Below, piece by piece: positions 8,119 to 16,075 of a stretch of 64,000 bases of DNA. Location: NCBI RefSeq assembly GCF_034427655.1, contig NZ_JAXOFX010000012.1, forward strand, positions 67,725-131,724, read 5' to 3'. The notes beneath the pieces are model-generated. The model did no database searches. It saw only the letters and a program-made list of their open reading frames with translations, and had not been told where the DNA came from. Source of the DNA: Robertmurraya_A mangrovi (lineage in GTDB: Bacteria; Bacillota; Bacilli; Bacillales; Cytobacillaceae). The first letter of the stretch is position 1. Every line of letters begins with the position of its first letter. A program made the translations under genes and the position numbers.

Positions 8119-9948
8119 TTATAAGCGGCTCGATGGCATTAATGATTTCTGGTAAGTCTTTTTATTGGCTAATTTTATAAGTGTTTCTCTTAACATCTCT
8201 CTATCCATATTTGAAAAAGTATTTATAATGTCTTCAATTTCTTCAATAAAAAGTTCTGCCGGTTTGCCTATATATATTTTGGGATAAACTTGTTCTTCAA
8301 GGATTTCTTCTTCATCAAGTAACTCTTCAAATAGCTTTTCACCTGGCCTAATTCCTGAAAACTCAATTCCAATATCTTCAATTGTATTCCCGGAGAGTTT
8401 TATCAAGTTTTTAGCAAGGTCCATTATTTTTACAGGCTCCCCCATATCTAAAACAAAAATTTCTCCACCCTTTGCAAGAGCACCGGCCTGGATAACTAAT
8501 CTTGCCGCTTCAGGTATTGTCATAAAATACCGAACCATATCTGGATGTGTAACCGTGACTGGTCCTCCTTTTTCAATCTGCTTTTTAAATAATGGAATTA
8601 CACTACCCCGGCTACCTAATACATTTCCAAAACGCACAGCAACAAATTGAGTTTGACTTTGTTGATCCATGTACTGAATGACCATTTCCGCCAGTCTTTT
8701 TGTAGCACCCATTACACTGGATGGTTTAACAGCTTTATCAGTGGAAATCATTACAAATCTTTCAACATTAGATAAATTAGCTGCATTTGCTATGTTAATT
8801 GTTCCTAGAATGTTGTTTTTGACCGCTTCTTCTGGGTTTCTTTCCATTAATGGAACATGCTTATGAGCAGCTGCATGATACAACACGTTTGGTTTGTGGA
8901 TATTCATAACAGTTTCCATCTTATTTGCGTCTTGTAAATCAGCAATTTCTGTTACAATTTCTATACTTACGCCTTTAAATGTCTCATTCAGTTCAGTTTC
9001 TATATTATAAATACTGTTTTCACCATGTCCCATCAAAATTAGCTTTCTAGGATTAAATTTAACGATTTGTCTGCAGATTTCAGAGCCAATGGAACCACCT
9101 GCACCGGTAACTAACACCGTTTTATTTGATATATATTCTGAAATACTATTAATATCTAACTCAATAGGTTCTCTACCTAATAAGTCTTCTACTTGAACAT
9201 CCCTAAATTGACTAACAGAAACTTTTCCGGTTACTAGGTCTTCTAGCATTGGTAGGATTTTTGTTTTTGCATGTGTTTTCACACATTCTTGAAAGATAGT
9301 ATTTAATTCCTTTTTATTAAGAGAAGGAATAGCAATGATGATATTATTAATTTCTAAATCCAAAACAGCTTTTTCTATGTCTGTAACTCCTCCATAAACA
9401 GGAATTCCGAGAATATCTAATTTATGTTTTTGGGGGTTATCATCTATAAATGCTACAGGAAGTAGTACACATTCATGGTTATTTATTAGCTGTCTTGCTA
9501 CCATTGTACCCGCTGACCCTGCTCCGATAATTAAAGTACGCTTTCTTTTGTGATTATATTTAATAAAAGTATCTCGATAAACACGCCAACAGAATCTGGA
9601 CCCACCAATAAACAACAGATTAATTAACCATGTAGTCGCCAATAGCCTTAAATATATTTCTCCTAAGAATAGCTGTTGTACTAGAAAAGTGATGAGTATA
9701 GAAAAGGTGACTGCCTTTAGGATAATCACCAATTCTCCAATACTGGCATATTCCCAGGCTTTTTTATAAAGTCTGTAACGGATTGAAAAATAATGAAATA
9801 GGAGTAGTAAAGTGAAGGAACTTGTTAGGAGTGGTATAGAAATGAGACTCAGTTTACTAGTTACTAATAAACTGCTAATTAATATTGCTATCAAAATCAT
9901 AAGGGAATCAATAATGGTTAAAATGGTTACTCTCTGCTGATATATCAT
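8119..9948 (-). CDS. epsC: EpsC/PglF/CapD-type UDP-GlcNAc 4,6-dehydratase
   Basis: 609 residues. Four membrane helices occupy about residues 8-120, followed by a first Rossmann-like domain (LIIGAGSAGTMVARQL) and a catalytic SDR domain (VLVTGAGGSIGSEICRQI, STDKAVKPSSVMGATKR with MxxxK, RFGNVLGSRGSVIPLF). The EpsC/PglF group makes UDP-4-keto-6-deoxy-GlcNAc at the membrane, feeding EpsN. It is the first gene after the divergent control region and has the EAR-like RNA 90 bp upstream, the arrangement known for epsC in Bacillus. In B. subtilis epsA-epsB precede epsC; here the kinase pair lies at the far end instead. Confidence 0.93.
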   Translation of the reverse strand: MIYQQRVTILTIIDSLMILIAILISSLLVTSKLSLISIPLLTSSFTLLLLFHYFSIRYRLYKKAWEYASIGELVIILKAVTFSILITFLVQQLFLGEIYLRLLATTWLINLLFIGGSRFCWRVYRDTFIKYNHKRKRTLIIGAGSAGTMVARQLINNHECVLLPVAFIDDNPQKHKLDILGIPVYGGVTDIEKAVLDLEINNIIIAIPSLNKKELNTIFQECVKTHAKTKILPMLEDLVTGKVSVSQFRDVQVEDLLGREPIELDINSISEYISNKTVLVTGAGGSIGSEICRQIVKFNPRKLILMGHGENSIYNIETELNETFKGVSIEIVTEIADLQDANKMETVMNIHKPNVLYHAAAHKHVPLMERNPEEAVKNNILGTINIANAANLSNVERFVMISTDKAVKPSSVMGATKRLAEMVIQYMDQQSQTQFVAVRFGNVLGSRGSVIPLFKKQIEKGGPVTVTHPDMVRYFMTIPEAARLVIQAGALAKGGEIFVLDMGEPVKIMDLAKNLIKLSGNTIEDIGIEFSGIRPGEKLFEELLDEEEILEEQVYPKIYIGKPAELFIEEIEDIINTFSNMDREMLRETLIKLANKKTYQKSLMPSSRL

Positions 9949-10039
9949 ATGATGTCACCTACCTTCTTTATGTAAACCCTTCGAAGTATATTAAAGATGA
10001 AAGATAAATGAACTACTAAATATTTAACTTAAATAATGA

Positions 10040-10178
10040 TATAACAAATATGGGCATCTAACCCTCCCTCACATCATACTTTCGACGACTTGCGTCTAAG
10101 GTCTTACAACCCACAGCATGACCGAGTGCCACCTTTGATATCGGCAAGGTGACATCACCAAGATCTCCTTACTATAAC
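10040..10178 (-). ncRNA. EAR (eps-associated RNA, epsC motif) candidate
   Basis: Upstream of epsC the minus strand holds a GC-richer, non-coding stretch inside AT-rich sequence. Visible pairings: CACCTT/AAGGTG (10130-10135 with 10146-10151), GACG/CGTC, GGTC/GACC and GGG/CCC near the 3' end, plus unpaired G-runs that could form a pseudoknot. Known biology: EAR lies just before epsC in Bacillus eps operons and promotes processive antitermination. The call rests on position plus visible structure; I did not compare it to the Rfam model. A 19-codon frame with AAGGAG nine bases before its ATG also lies inside and is probably incidental. Confidence 0.68.
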
Positions 10179-10187
10179 AAACAAACC

Positions 10188-10203
10188 ATTCTTAATTAAG
10201 AAC
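10188..10203 (-). promoter_or_regulatory. SinR-type inverted half sites upstream of EAR/epsC
   Basis: The minus strand reads GTTCTTAATTAAGAAT: two 7-bp arms with a 2-bp spacer, the same layout as the SinR operator GTTCTCT-NN-AGAGAAC. One arm matches the GTTCTYT consensus at 6 of 7 positions, the other at 5 of 7. A weak -10-like TATAGT lies just downstream (10171-10176). Function is inference. Confidence 0.4.
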
Positions 10204-11189
10204 AATCGGATAAAAAAATATTTTTCTTCTTTTCCTTTAAGTACAACGCATTATTTATATGTTACCTAATGTTTATTAACCCTAAAATTTATTGTAAGAA
10301 TGAATGGTCCTTCCCACTATTGCTTTTAAATTTATACTCATTTTATTTATTTGACCTCTTATATAGAACGATAAATTTCATAACTTTCTATATATTGCTT
10401 GTATATTTATCTTTTTGCAGTCTCTGCAGTTTAGAATTTTCATATCGAGATATTTGTTAGTATTTATCCCACTGTTTTTTACTTTCAAAATCACATCATT
10501 TAAAAACTTTTATTCAAATTTCCGCCTTCATACTTGTTGCTAAAAAAATGGATAGATCTAAACTTCTCTAATGACACACCCTTATAGAGTTAAAGCTTCT
10601 ATTTTTTTTTTCCTAAGTAGTAATTTCTTCGTTAATCTTCTCTATTACTACACCAACACCTTATTCTTTACTCTGTATTAATATCTGGTAGCTTAAGATC
10701 TTAGTTAATTAGATTAATTTTACTATGAAGAAACTAAACACTTATTAAACAAAACCATTTTCCTAGGTCAAAAATAATGTTATTTATATAGAACATAATC
10801 GTTTTTTATAAATAACAAAAAAGTAAGGAATTGGGAGATATTTTAAGAAATAGAGAACAAATAGTTCGTTATATGGTAAAAATGAACAAATTTAAAGATT
10901 TTCAGTATAAGGAAAATGACATATACTCAAGTTGCGGGTTCAATATAAAGAACGAAACGAACGCTAGAAAGAAGAAGTTTGAACATCAGCATCAAATACA
11001 TAGTAAAGATCCTTTATTAACTTAAATTTTTTAAGAGTTGAATACTATGTCATATTACATTGCTTGTTCTTAATAACTTACATTTCTAGCTTCGGGATAA
11101 TTCTTGTCACATTGTCCCTGAAAGTAACACTGCCATTATTCTTACTTATTAATGATGAAAACAAAAAAATTATTAAGGGAGAGAACAAA

Positions 11190-12296
11190 ATGAAAAAAAT
11201 TCAAATCAAATCAGTTAAAGGTAAAATTGTAGCAGGAGTGGTAGCAGCAAGTGTATTAAGTACTTCGGCTTTCGCGTTCGCTGATACGAACGCAGGAAAA
11301 CAATTTACTGCTTGGGGTCAGCTGCAAATTGATGCTGCTAAAGCAGCTGTTCAATCTGCAATTGATGGATCACGTACTACAGCTCAGACTAAAGTTGAAA
11401 ACGATGCAAAAGCTGGTCGTGATGCAGCTGAAGGACAGATTAATTCAGCTGGTGCGGGTGAAAAAGCTGATACTAAAACTAAAATTGAAGGTAAGTTAGC
11501 TGAGCACGTTGCTTCATTAACCGCTGCTTTACAAACTTTCATGGATAACATTGGAGCTGATTTTGATGCAGTAGTTGCAGAAGAAAATACTGAAACAACT
11601 ACTAATCTTAATAACCAATACAACACATTAGAAGCAAATATCACATCCGTGCTTACTGCAGCTAAGAATACTAATGTTAATGATGTAACAGAACAATCTC
11701 TATTAGTTAAAGGTAAAGCAACTTCTGACTTAATTAAAAAGATTAATGAAGTTAAGAGTGCTTTACAAGCAGAGATTGATCGACAAAAAAAGGATGCAGA
11801 TTCTGAAGTAAGCGATCACCTGGCTTCTGAAGTGGCCCGTATCAACAACGCGATAACTGGTTTAATTTCTGGACTTGAAACAGAAGCTAAGACAGCTATT
11901 GCCGCTGCTGGTCAAAAAGTTGAGGATAGTGCTATTGCTAATTTTGAAAGAGTAATTAATAGAATTGGTGTTGAGACTCCAGTAGTCGTAGATCCACAAA
12001 GATTAGACTGGGTTGTAACTAAAAAATTCGGTGGCGCTTTTGATGGGAAAATTAAATTCAAGGTCACAAATACTAACGAATTTGATGTAGTGTTTAGATA
12101 TCAGTTTAGAGACCTAAAAGGCGCTCAAGGAGGAGTAACTGAAACTCCATTTGCAGAAAGCAGTGTTAAACCAGGAGTGGAAGAACTAGAATTTAACAAC
12201 ATCCCTGTTCCTGTATTAGGTGCTGGCACTCTGTATATTGAGTACATGGATGAGAATGGTGACTTCCAATATGCTGCAGAATTAGGTTTATGGTAA
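11190..12296 (+). CDS. Secreted helical protein with C-terminal beta domain (candidate matrix/fibre subunit A)
   Basis: 368 residues, not recognised as a known family. A signal peptide ends AFAFA/DTNA. Residues about 32-260 are almost wholly helix-forming, rich in Ala, Glu, Lys, Asp and Thr with no Cys, and look like long amphipathic or coiled-coil helices. After PVVVDPQRLDW a beta-rich domain of about 100 residues follows (KIKFKVTNTNEFDVVFRYQF). ATG 11190 has AAGGGAG seven bases ahead, so the 42-residue upstream extension is not used. Trp lies at mature residue 11, as in the two paralogue-like proteins downstream. A strong terminator follows, suggesting it is made in excess over the downstream genes. 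A role as an extracellular structural protein is inference. Confidence 0.8.
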   Translation: MKKIQIKSVKGKIVAGVVAASVLSTSAFAFADTNAGKQFTAWGQLQIDAAKAAVQSAIDGSRTTAQTKVENDAKAGRDAAEGQINSAGAGEKADTKTKIEGKLAEHVASLTAALQTFMDNIGADFDAVVAEENTETTTNLNNQYNTLEANITSVLTAAKNTNVNDVTEQSLLVKGKATSDLIKKINEVKSALQAEIDRQKKDADSEVSDHLASEVARINNAITGLISGLETEAKTAIAAAGQKVEDSAIANFERVINRIGVETPVVVDPQRLDWVVTKKFGGAFDGKIKFKVTNTNEFDVVFRYQFRDLKGAQGGVTETPFAESSVKPGVEELEFNNIPVPVLGAGTLYIEYMDENGDFQYAAELGLW

Positions 12297-12306
12297 AAAA
12301 TATTTA

Positions 12307-12338
12307 GGCAGAGGATATTCTTCTCCTCTGCCTTTTTT
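12307..12338 (+). terminator. Intrinsic terminator after subunit A
   Basis: GGCAGAGGA/TCCTCTGCC, 9-bp stem with an 8-base loop, followed by six T. It separates the first secreted protein from the next three genes and may act as a partial attenuator, since no clear promoter is visible in the following 155 bp. Confidence 0.9.
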
Positions 12339-12492
12339 AGAACAAACAAATGTTGTTCTGATTTTCATAGAATAAGAATACTATATCTCTGTATGTCATT
12401 CGGGCTATATAATTAAAAAATCTTCATTCCTCTTCTACTCTCTCCCCTGTTTTAGCATAGCCTTATCAAAATAACAATAAGGAGGCACCCAG

Positions 12493-13182
12493 ATGAGGCT
12501 TTCAAGAGTTAATAAGTACAGAAAAAAAAGAAGAAAAAAAAATTATTCAATCATTTCAAAAATTAAAAGACAGTCTAAAAACCCAATGAAGAAATTAATA
12601 ATTAGTTCTACTCTTATAGGTACAGCTCTATGTTCTACATCTGTAGCCTATGCACAGATAGGAATTTCTGATCACATAAGAAATTGGTATATAGAGCGCC
12701 TTTCTGAAGTAGAGGAGTTTTTAACCACTTCAATTAAAACAGATGCTACCAATCAAAAGGCAAACTTATTACGCCAAGTTCGTGAACAAACTGAATTATC
12801 TGTAAAAGAACTTCAGGAGTATGCAGCAGATAAGAGAGCCTCAATAAGTACCAATATCGAACGAAAAGCTCAAGAAACTGCTACTATTATTGATTCTCAA
12901 AATCAGGAAGATATGCAGAAGGCTAAAGAGAACATTGATGAGCAAGTAAATAAAGAAATGGAAGATGCCGCAAAGGATCAAGCAGAAAATCAAAAAGAAA
13001 ATCCTCCTGAAGAAGACAAGAAACAAGAAGAACAAGAATCAGGTAAGGAAACTGAACAATCAGAACCCACAGGAGATTCTAAAGTTGAAACAGAGCCTTC
13101 GGAATCCACAAAAGATTCTAAAAAAGAGGAATCTCCAAAAGAAGATACTACTGAAGAAAATTCTAGTGATAATAATGAGTAA
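12493..13182 (+). CDS. Secreted helical protein with acidic Lys/Glu-rich tail (subunit B)
   Basis: 229 residues, family not recognised. It begins with a 31-residue, strongly basic leader (KYRKKRRKKN) ahead of a normal signal core (KKLIISSTLIGTALCSTSVAYA/QIG). AAGGAGG precedes ATG 12493, while no ribosome site precedes the inner Met32, so the long leader appears real. The mature part has a helical region (residues about 55-160 of the precursor) with Trp at mature residue 11, then a low-complexity tail of Glu, Lys, Ser and Thr (EEDKKQEEQESGKETEQSEP). Its stop overlaps the signal peptidase frame as TAATG. The tail could be a disordered spacer or wall-interacting part; this is inference. Confidence 0.78.
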   Translation: MRLSRVNKYRKKRRKKNYSIISKIKRQSKNPMKKLIISSTLIGTALCSTSVAYAQIGISDHIRNWYIERLSEVEEFLTTSIKTDATNQKANLLRQVREQTELSVKELQEYAADKRASISTNIERKAQETATIIDSQNQEDMQKAKENIDEQVNKEMEDAAKDQAENQKENPPEEDKKQEEQESGKETEQSEPTGDSKVETEPSESTKDSKKEESPKEDTTEENSSDNNE

Positions 13183-13196
13183 TGGAGTTGAAACGC

Positions 13197-13766
13197 ATGG
13201 AAAATACTGCAATAAACGAAACCAACATCGAAGTTAAGGATACTACTAAAAAAAGTTCCATTATGGAGTGGGTTAAATTTATTCTAATGCTAGCATTAGT
13301 AGTTATTGTAATCCGTAATAGTATAGGCTTTACAAAAATAAGTGGATTGTCTATGTTTCCAACGTTTCAGGATGGGGACTTCATATTAGAAGAGAAAATT
13401 AGCAAATACTTTTCATCTCCTGAAACAGGTGATGTTGTCATTATTAATAAACCTGAACAAGGTTATAAAATTATAAAAAGGGTTATTGCTTTAGGTGGAG
13501 ATACAGTAATGATTAAAGATGGTACTGTATTTGTAAATGATCAACCCCTTCCAGAAATTATGACATCAGGACAATCATCAGATATGGAGGCTACCAAGGT
13601 TCCAGCTGATCATATTTTTGTTATTGGAGATAACAGAACTCCTGGAGAGAGCATTGATAGTAGAGATCCAAGTGTGGGACCTATCCCCCACTCAGACATA
13701 GATGGTTACGTACTTTTTTCCCTAATTCCTTTTAAGTCAATTCCAAAGCCTATTGAAATTGAATAG
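13197..13766 (+). CDS. Type I signal peptidase (S/K dyad), operon-embedded
   Basis: 189 residues. One N-terminal membrane helix (WVKFILMLALVVIVIRNS) is followed by SGLSMFPTF with the catalytic Ser, YKIIKRVIALGGD with the general-base Lys, and VIGDNRTPGESIDSRDPSVG. The Ser/Lys dyad makes it the bacterial P-type; the SipW of the tasA operon is the ER-type with His, so this is not SipW. Start ATG 13197 has GGAG nine bases ahead; ATG 13182 overlaps the preceding stop but has no ribosome site. Its place between two secreted helical proteins suggests a dedicated processing role (inference). Confidence 0.92.
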   Translation: MENTAINETNIEVKDTTKKSSIMEWVKFILMLALVVIVIRNSIGFTKISGLSMFPTFQDGDFILEEKISKYFSSPETGDVVIINKPEQGYKIIKRVIALGGDTVMIKDGTVFVNDQPLPEIMTSGQSSDMEATKVPADHIFVIGDNRTPGESIDSRDPSVGPIPHSDIDGYVLFSLIPFKSIPKPIEIE

Positions 13767-13785
13767 ATGAACTGAGGGACATTAT

Positions 13786-14445
13786 ATGAAACTCATTAAA
13801 AGACTGATAAAGAAGCCTTTAACATGGATATTAATAGTATTTATTTGTAGTATTAGTACAGTGTATGCCTCTACTGATACTTATCACCAAACACTCGCTT
13901 GGGCAGAAAATCAAAAAAAGATAGCACAGTATCATCTGAAAACCAATCTATATGAAACTGTTAACAACCAAATAGCAAAATTGACTTATAATACTGAAGA
14001 ATCTTTACAGTTATCAGAAAAACAACTAGAGGATTTTAGTAAATTGGAGTCCCTAGGAACGAGTGACTCAATCACAAATGCACTTAAAAAACATGAAAAT
14101 GAACTTGAACAAACTGCTCAATCTATTGTAAATAATACTAGCCTAGACTTTGATAATATTGTTAGTAGGGTGAATCATACAGGAAATGAAATTACAAATA
14201 GCGTAGAATATGATTATCTAGATGAATTAAGTAAATTGTCTTCAAATCAATTACCTGAACATAAGATACATTCCTCTCAATCTAACGAACAATTAGATAA
14301 TGAAATACAACTTACACTAGCCACTATCCATCAACTCGAGATGATGTTAGAATCTGAGTCAGATCCTGCTATAAAAGAATTTATACTAAAAAAAATAGAT
14401 TTATTAAATCAATTAATCATCATACTCACTGATGATGATATATAA
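13786..14445 (+). CDS. Secreted helical protein (subunit C)
   Basis: 219 residues, family not recognised. The signal sequence (KPLTWILIVFICSISTVYA/STDT) is followed by an all-helical mature part without Cys or Gly-rich turns: HQTLAWAENQKKIAQYHL, then several amphipathic helices and a final ALA/LEU-type helix pair ending ILTDDDI. Trp is at mature residue 11, as in subunits A and B, and the LAW/TAW context is shared with subunit A. GAGGG sits eight bases before the ATG, 19 bp after the signal peptidase stop, so it belongs to the same transcript. It lacks the beta domain of A and the acidic tail of B; it could be a minor or capping subunit (inference). Confidence 0.78.
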   Translation: MKLIKRLIKKPLTWILIVFICSISTVYASTDTYHQTLAWAENQKKIAQYHLKTNLYETVNNQIAKLTYNTEESLQLSEKQLEDFSKLESLGTSDSITNALKKHENELEQTAQSIVNNTSLDFDNIVSRVNHTGNEITNSVEYDYLDELSKLSSNQLPEHKIHSSQSNEQLDNEIQLTLATIHQLEMMLESESDPAIKEFILKKIDLLNQLIIILTDDDI

Positions 14446-14470
14446 TAGACCTCTAAATGCGATATTGGTT

Positions 14471-14513
14471 TACATATTCAAGTATAGAAACAGATTCTAT
14501 ACTTGAATATGTA
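14471..14513. repeat. Perfect 19-bp inverted repeat downstream of the secreted-protein operon
   Basis: Arms TACATATTCAAGTATAGAA at 14471-14489 and its exact complement at 14495-14513, with a 5-base loop. It is AT-rich and not followed by a T-run on either strand, so it is not a standard terminator. It lies 25 bp after the stop of subunit C and may be an RNA 3'-stabiliser or a binding or recombination site. Confidence 0.85.
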
Positions 14514-14856
14514 GTAAAAAATATCAGTTATAAAAAATCTTCTACAACTCAAACAGGTAACAATATTAATTCCAAATCTACTGCTTAGTTATGTTGTTTT
14601 TTTCTTTTTTGATTCTTCCCAGCCCCTGATGCTAACTTTATTTGAACCCTCCCATTCTTCTACATGATGAGACCACGAGTAACACCAAACTCAGTTTTAT
14701 ATACTATACTAACAAAAAGAGGATCACATAGATTGACCTTCCTCTTATTTCTCATGTTTTCCTTTTCCACATTAGTCAACGGGACAAGAAAGTGAAGTCA
14801 CCTCCAAAAGCCTAGGTACTCACTCTACCTTATTAGATGCAATCCAGACTTCTCCC
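14514..14856. other. Intergenic region without a recognised gene
   Basis: 343 bp between the inverted repeat and the convergent methionine synthase gene. No frame with a ribosome site, no strong terminator for the minus-strand gene and no recognisable RNA were seen. Confidence 0.6.
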
Positions 14857-15960
14857 CTACCCCCATATCTCCCGAGAAAGCTCCACAATATACCTTAACT
14901 TATCCCATTGCTGCTCCTCAGTTAATATATTCCCATGATGAGTAGAAGCAAACCCACATTGTGGACTAATACATAATTGCTCTATCGGCACATATTTCGT
15001 TGCTTCCTCCACACGTGCTTTAATGTTTTCCTTGTCTTCTAGCTCTCCATGTTTTGATGTAAATAGTCCAAGGACCACTTGTGGACCTCCATTTGGAATG
15101 TGTTGTAACGGTTCGAAGTCGCCAGAACGGTCATCATCATATTCTAGGAAAAATCGATTTACTTTTTCTTTTGCAAATAAGGTTGGCGCAATTTTGGCAT
15201 AACTACCTTCAAACGCCCACTTTGAACGATAGTTTCCTCGGCAAAGGTGGGTAGTTACGAGTAAATCTTCTGGTTTATCTTCTAAAATGCTATTCACCAC
15301 ATGTAGTGCTAAATCAATCAACTCTTCGCGGTCTAAACCACTATCATTAAAAGGAATTTCTGGAGCATTAAGACCTGCAATATAAACATCATCTAGCTGC
15401 AAGTAGCGACAACCCGCATCATAAAAGGCTTTAATCGCATCACAATAGGTTTGAATCACATCGTTTGTATAATCCTGTAGATTTGGATAGATTTCCAGAT
15501 TTCGAATACCCGCGTTAAAAAGTTGGTTTGGACTTGGAATCGTTTGTTTGGCAACGGCACGATCACCAACAATTTCTTTAAACAAGGTAAAATCCTTTAC
15601 ATGTGGATGATTCGGATTAAATGAAATTTTACCCGTTACACGTATATCGTATCTTTCCGTTTCCTCCCCTTTAAATTGAAAACCGTGATCTGGAACGTAA
15701 CCCTCTACTCCGTTTAAATGCTCTAAGAAATCTGTATGCCAGAATCTGCGACGAAACTCCCCATCTGTTACAGCTTGTAGTCCTACTTCAATTTGTTTAT
15801 CAACAATTTTTCTAATTTCTTCTGTTTCAATGTCATGTAACACTTGAGCTGTGATCTTACCTTCTTGAAATTCTTTTCTAGCTGTATGGATTCTTTCAGG
15901 TCGTAATAAGCTCCCCACATGATCTGCTCTAAACGGAGTATGTACCAATGTGTTAGTCAT
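14857..15960 (-). CDS. YxjG/YxjH-like cobalamin-independent methionine synthase family protein
   Basis: 367 residues, equal to the C-terminal catalytic half of MetE, as in B. subtilis YxjG/YxjH (about 377). It has FRADHVGSLLRP at the N-terminus, LQLDDVY, and zinc-ligand candidates in THLCRGN (His, Cys) and CISPQCGF (Cys). Family knowledge: such short enzymes transfer a methyl group to homocysteine, possibly from methyl donors other than folate polyglutamate. ATG 15960 has AGGGTGG eight bases ahead; a GTG further up lies inside that signal. A SAM riboswitch and its terminator precede it, so it is turned off when SAM is plentiful. Confidence 0.88.
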   Translation of the reverse strand: MTNTLVHTPFRADHVGSLLRPERIHTARKEFQEGKITAQVLHDIETEEIRKIVDKQIEVGLQAVTDGEFRRRFWHTDFLEHLNGVEGYVPDHGFQFKGEETERYDIRVTGKISFNPNHPHVKDFTLFKEIVGDRAVAKQTIPSPNQLFNAGIRNLEIYPNLQDYTNDVIQTYCDAIKAFYDAGCRYLQLDDVYIAGLNAPEIPFNDSGLDREELIDLALHVVNSILEDKPEDLLVTTHLCRGNYRSKWAFEGSYAKIAPTLFAKEKVNRFFLEYDDDRSGDFEPLQHIPNGGPQVVLGLFTSKHGELEDKENIKARVEEATKYVPIEQLCISPQCGFASTHHGNILTEEQQWDKLRYIVELSREIWG

Positions 15961-16011
15961 AAATAATTCCACCCTTTTATTAGTTTTGTATTTTTCTTAC
16001 CTTCTAAACGC

Positions 16012-16045
16012 AAAAACCCCCTCTTCTACAACATAAGAAGAGGGG
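16012..16045 (-). terminator. Riboswitch-controlled terminator of the S-box leader
   Basis: Stem CCCCTCTTCT/AGAAGAGGGG with T-tract on the minus strand. The 5' arm CTCTTCTTAT is exactly complementary to ATAAGAAGAG at the 3' end of the aptamer, which provides the antiterminator. Confidence 0.93.
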
Positions 16046-16075
16046 TGAAAAAACAAAATGAATGTACCTGCTCTT

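Larger units (their letters stand above)
9949..11189. other. Divergent intergenic control region between epsC and the helical-protein operon
   Basis: No convincing gene in 1.24 kb. It is very AT-rich except for the EAR-like block. Apart from the 10188-10203 inverted pair, single SinR-like half sites occur at 10788-10794 (ATAGAAC), 10852-10858 (AGAGAAC), 11066-11072 (GTTCTTA) and 11180-11186 (AGAGAAC, overlapping the ribosome binding region of the first secreted protein). No strong -35/-10 pair was found on either strand. Two short plus-strand frames (10269-10460 and 10831-11025) lack convincing starts and are not called. Confidence 0.6.

Noticed and set aside
10269..10460. 63-codon hydrophobic plus-strand frame in the divergent region
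   Set aside because: No ribosome binding site; Phe/Leu/Tyr-rich content is what AT-rich DNA gives by chance.
10831..11025. 64-codon plus-strand frame (MGDILRNREQ...) before the helical-protein operon
   Set aside because: The TTG start lies two bases after AAGGA, too close; the sequence resembles no family I know and does not look like SinI.
11064..11189. 42-residue N-terminal extension of subunit A
   Set aside because: The signal peptide and ribosome site place the start at 11190; the extension would bury the signal peptide.
11190..12296. Subunit A as a TasA/CalY homologue
   Set aside because: TasA has a compact Ig-like fold and no long helical region; no shared motif is visible.
13197..13766. 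Signal peptidase as a SipW orthologue
   Set aside because: It has the Ser/Lys dyad of bacterial P-type enzymes, not the Ser/His of ER-type SipW.
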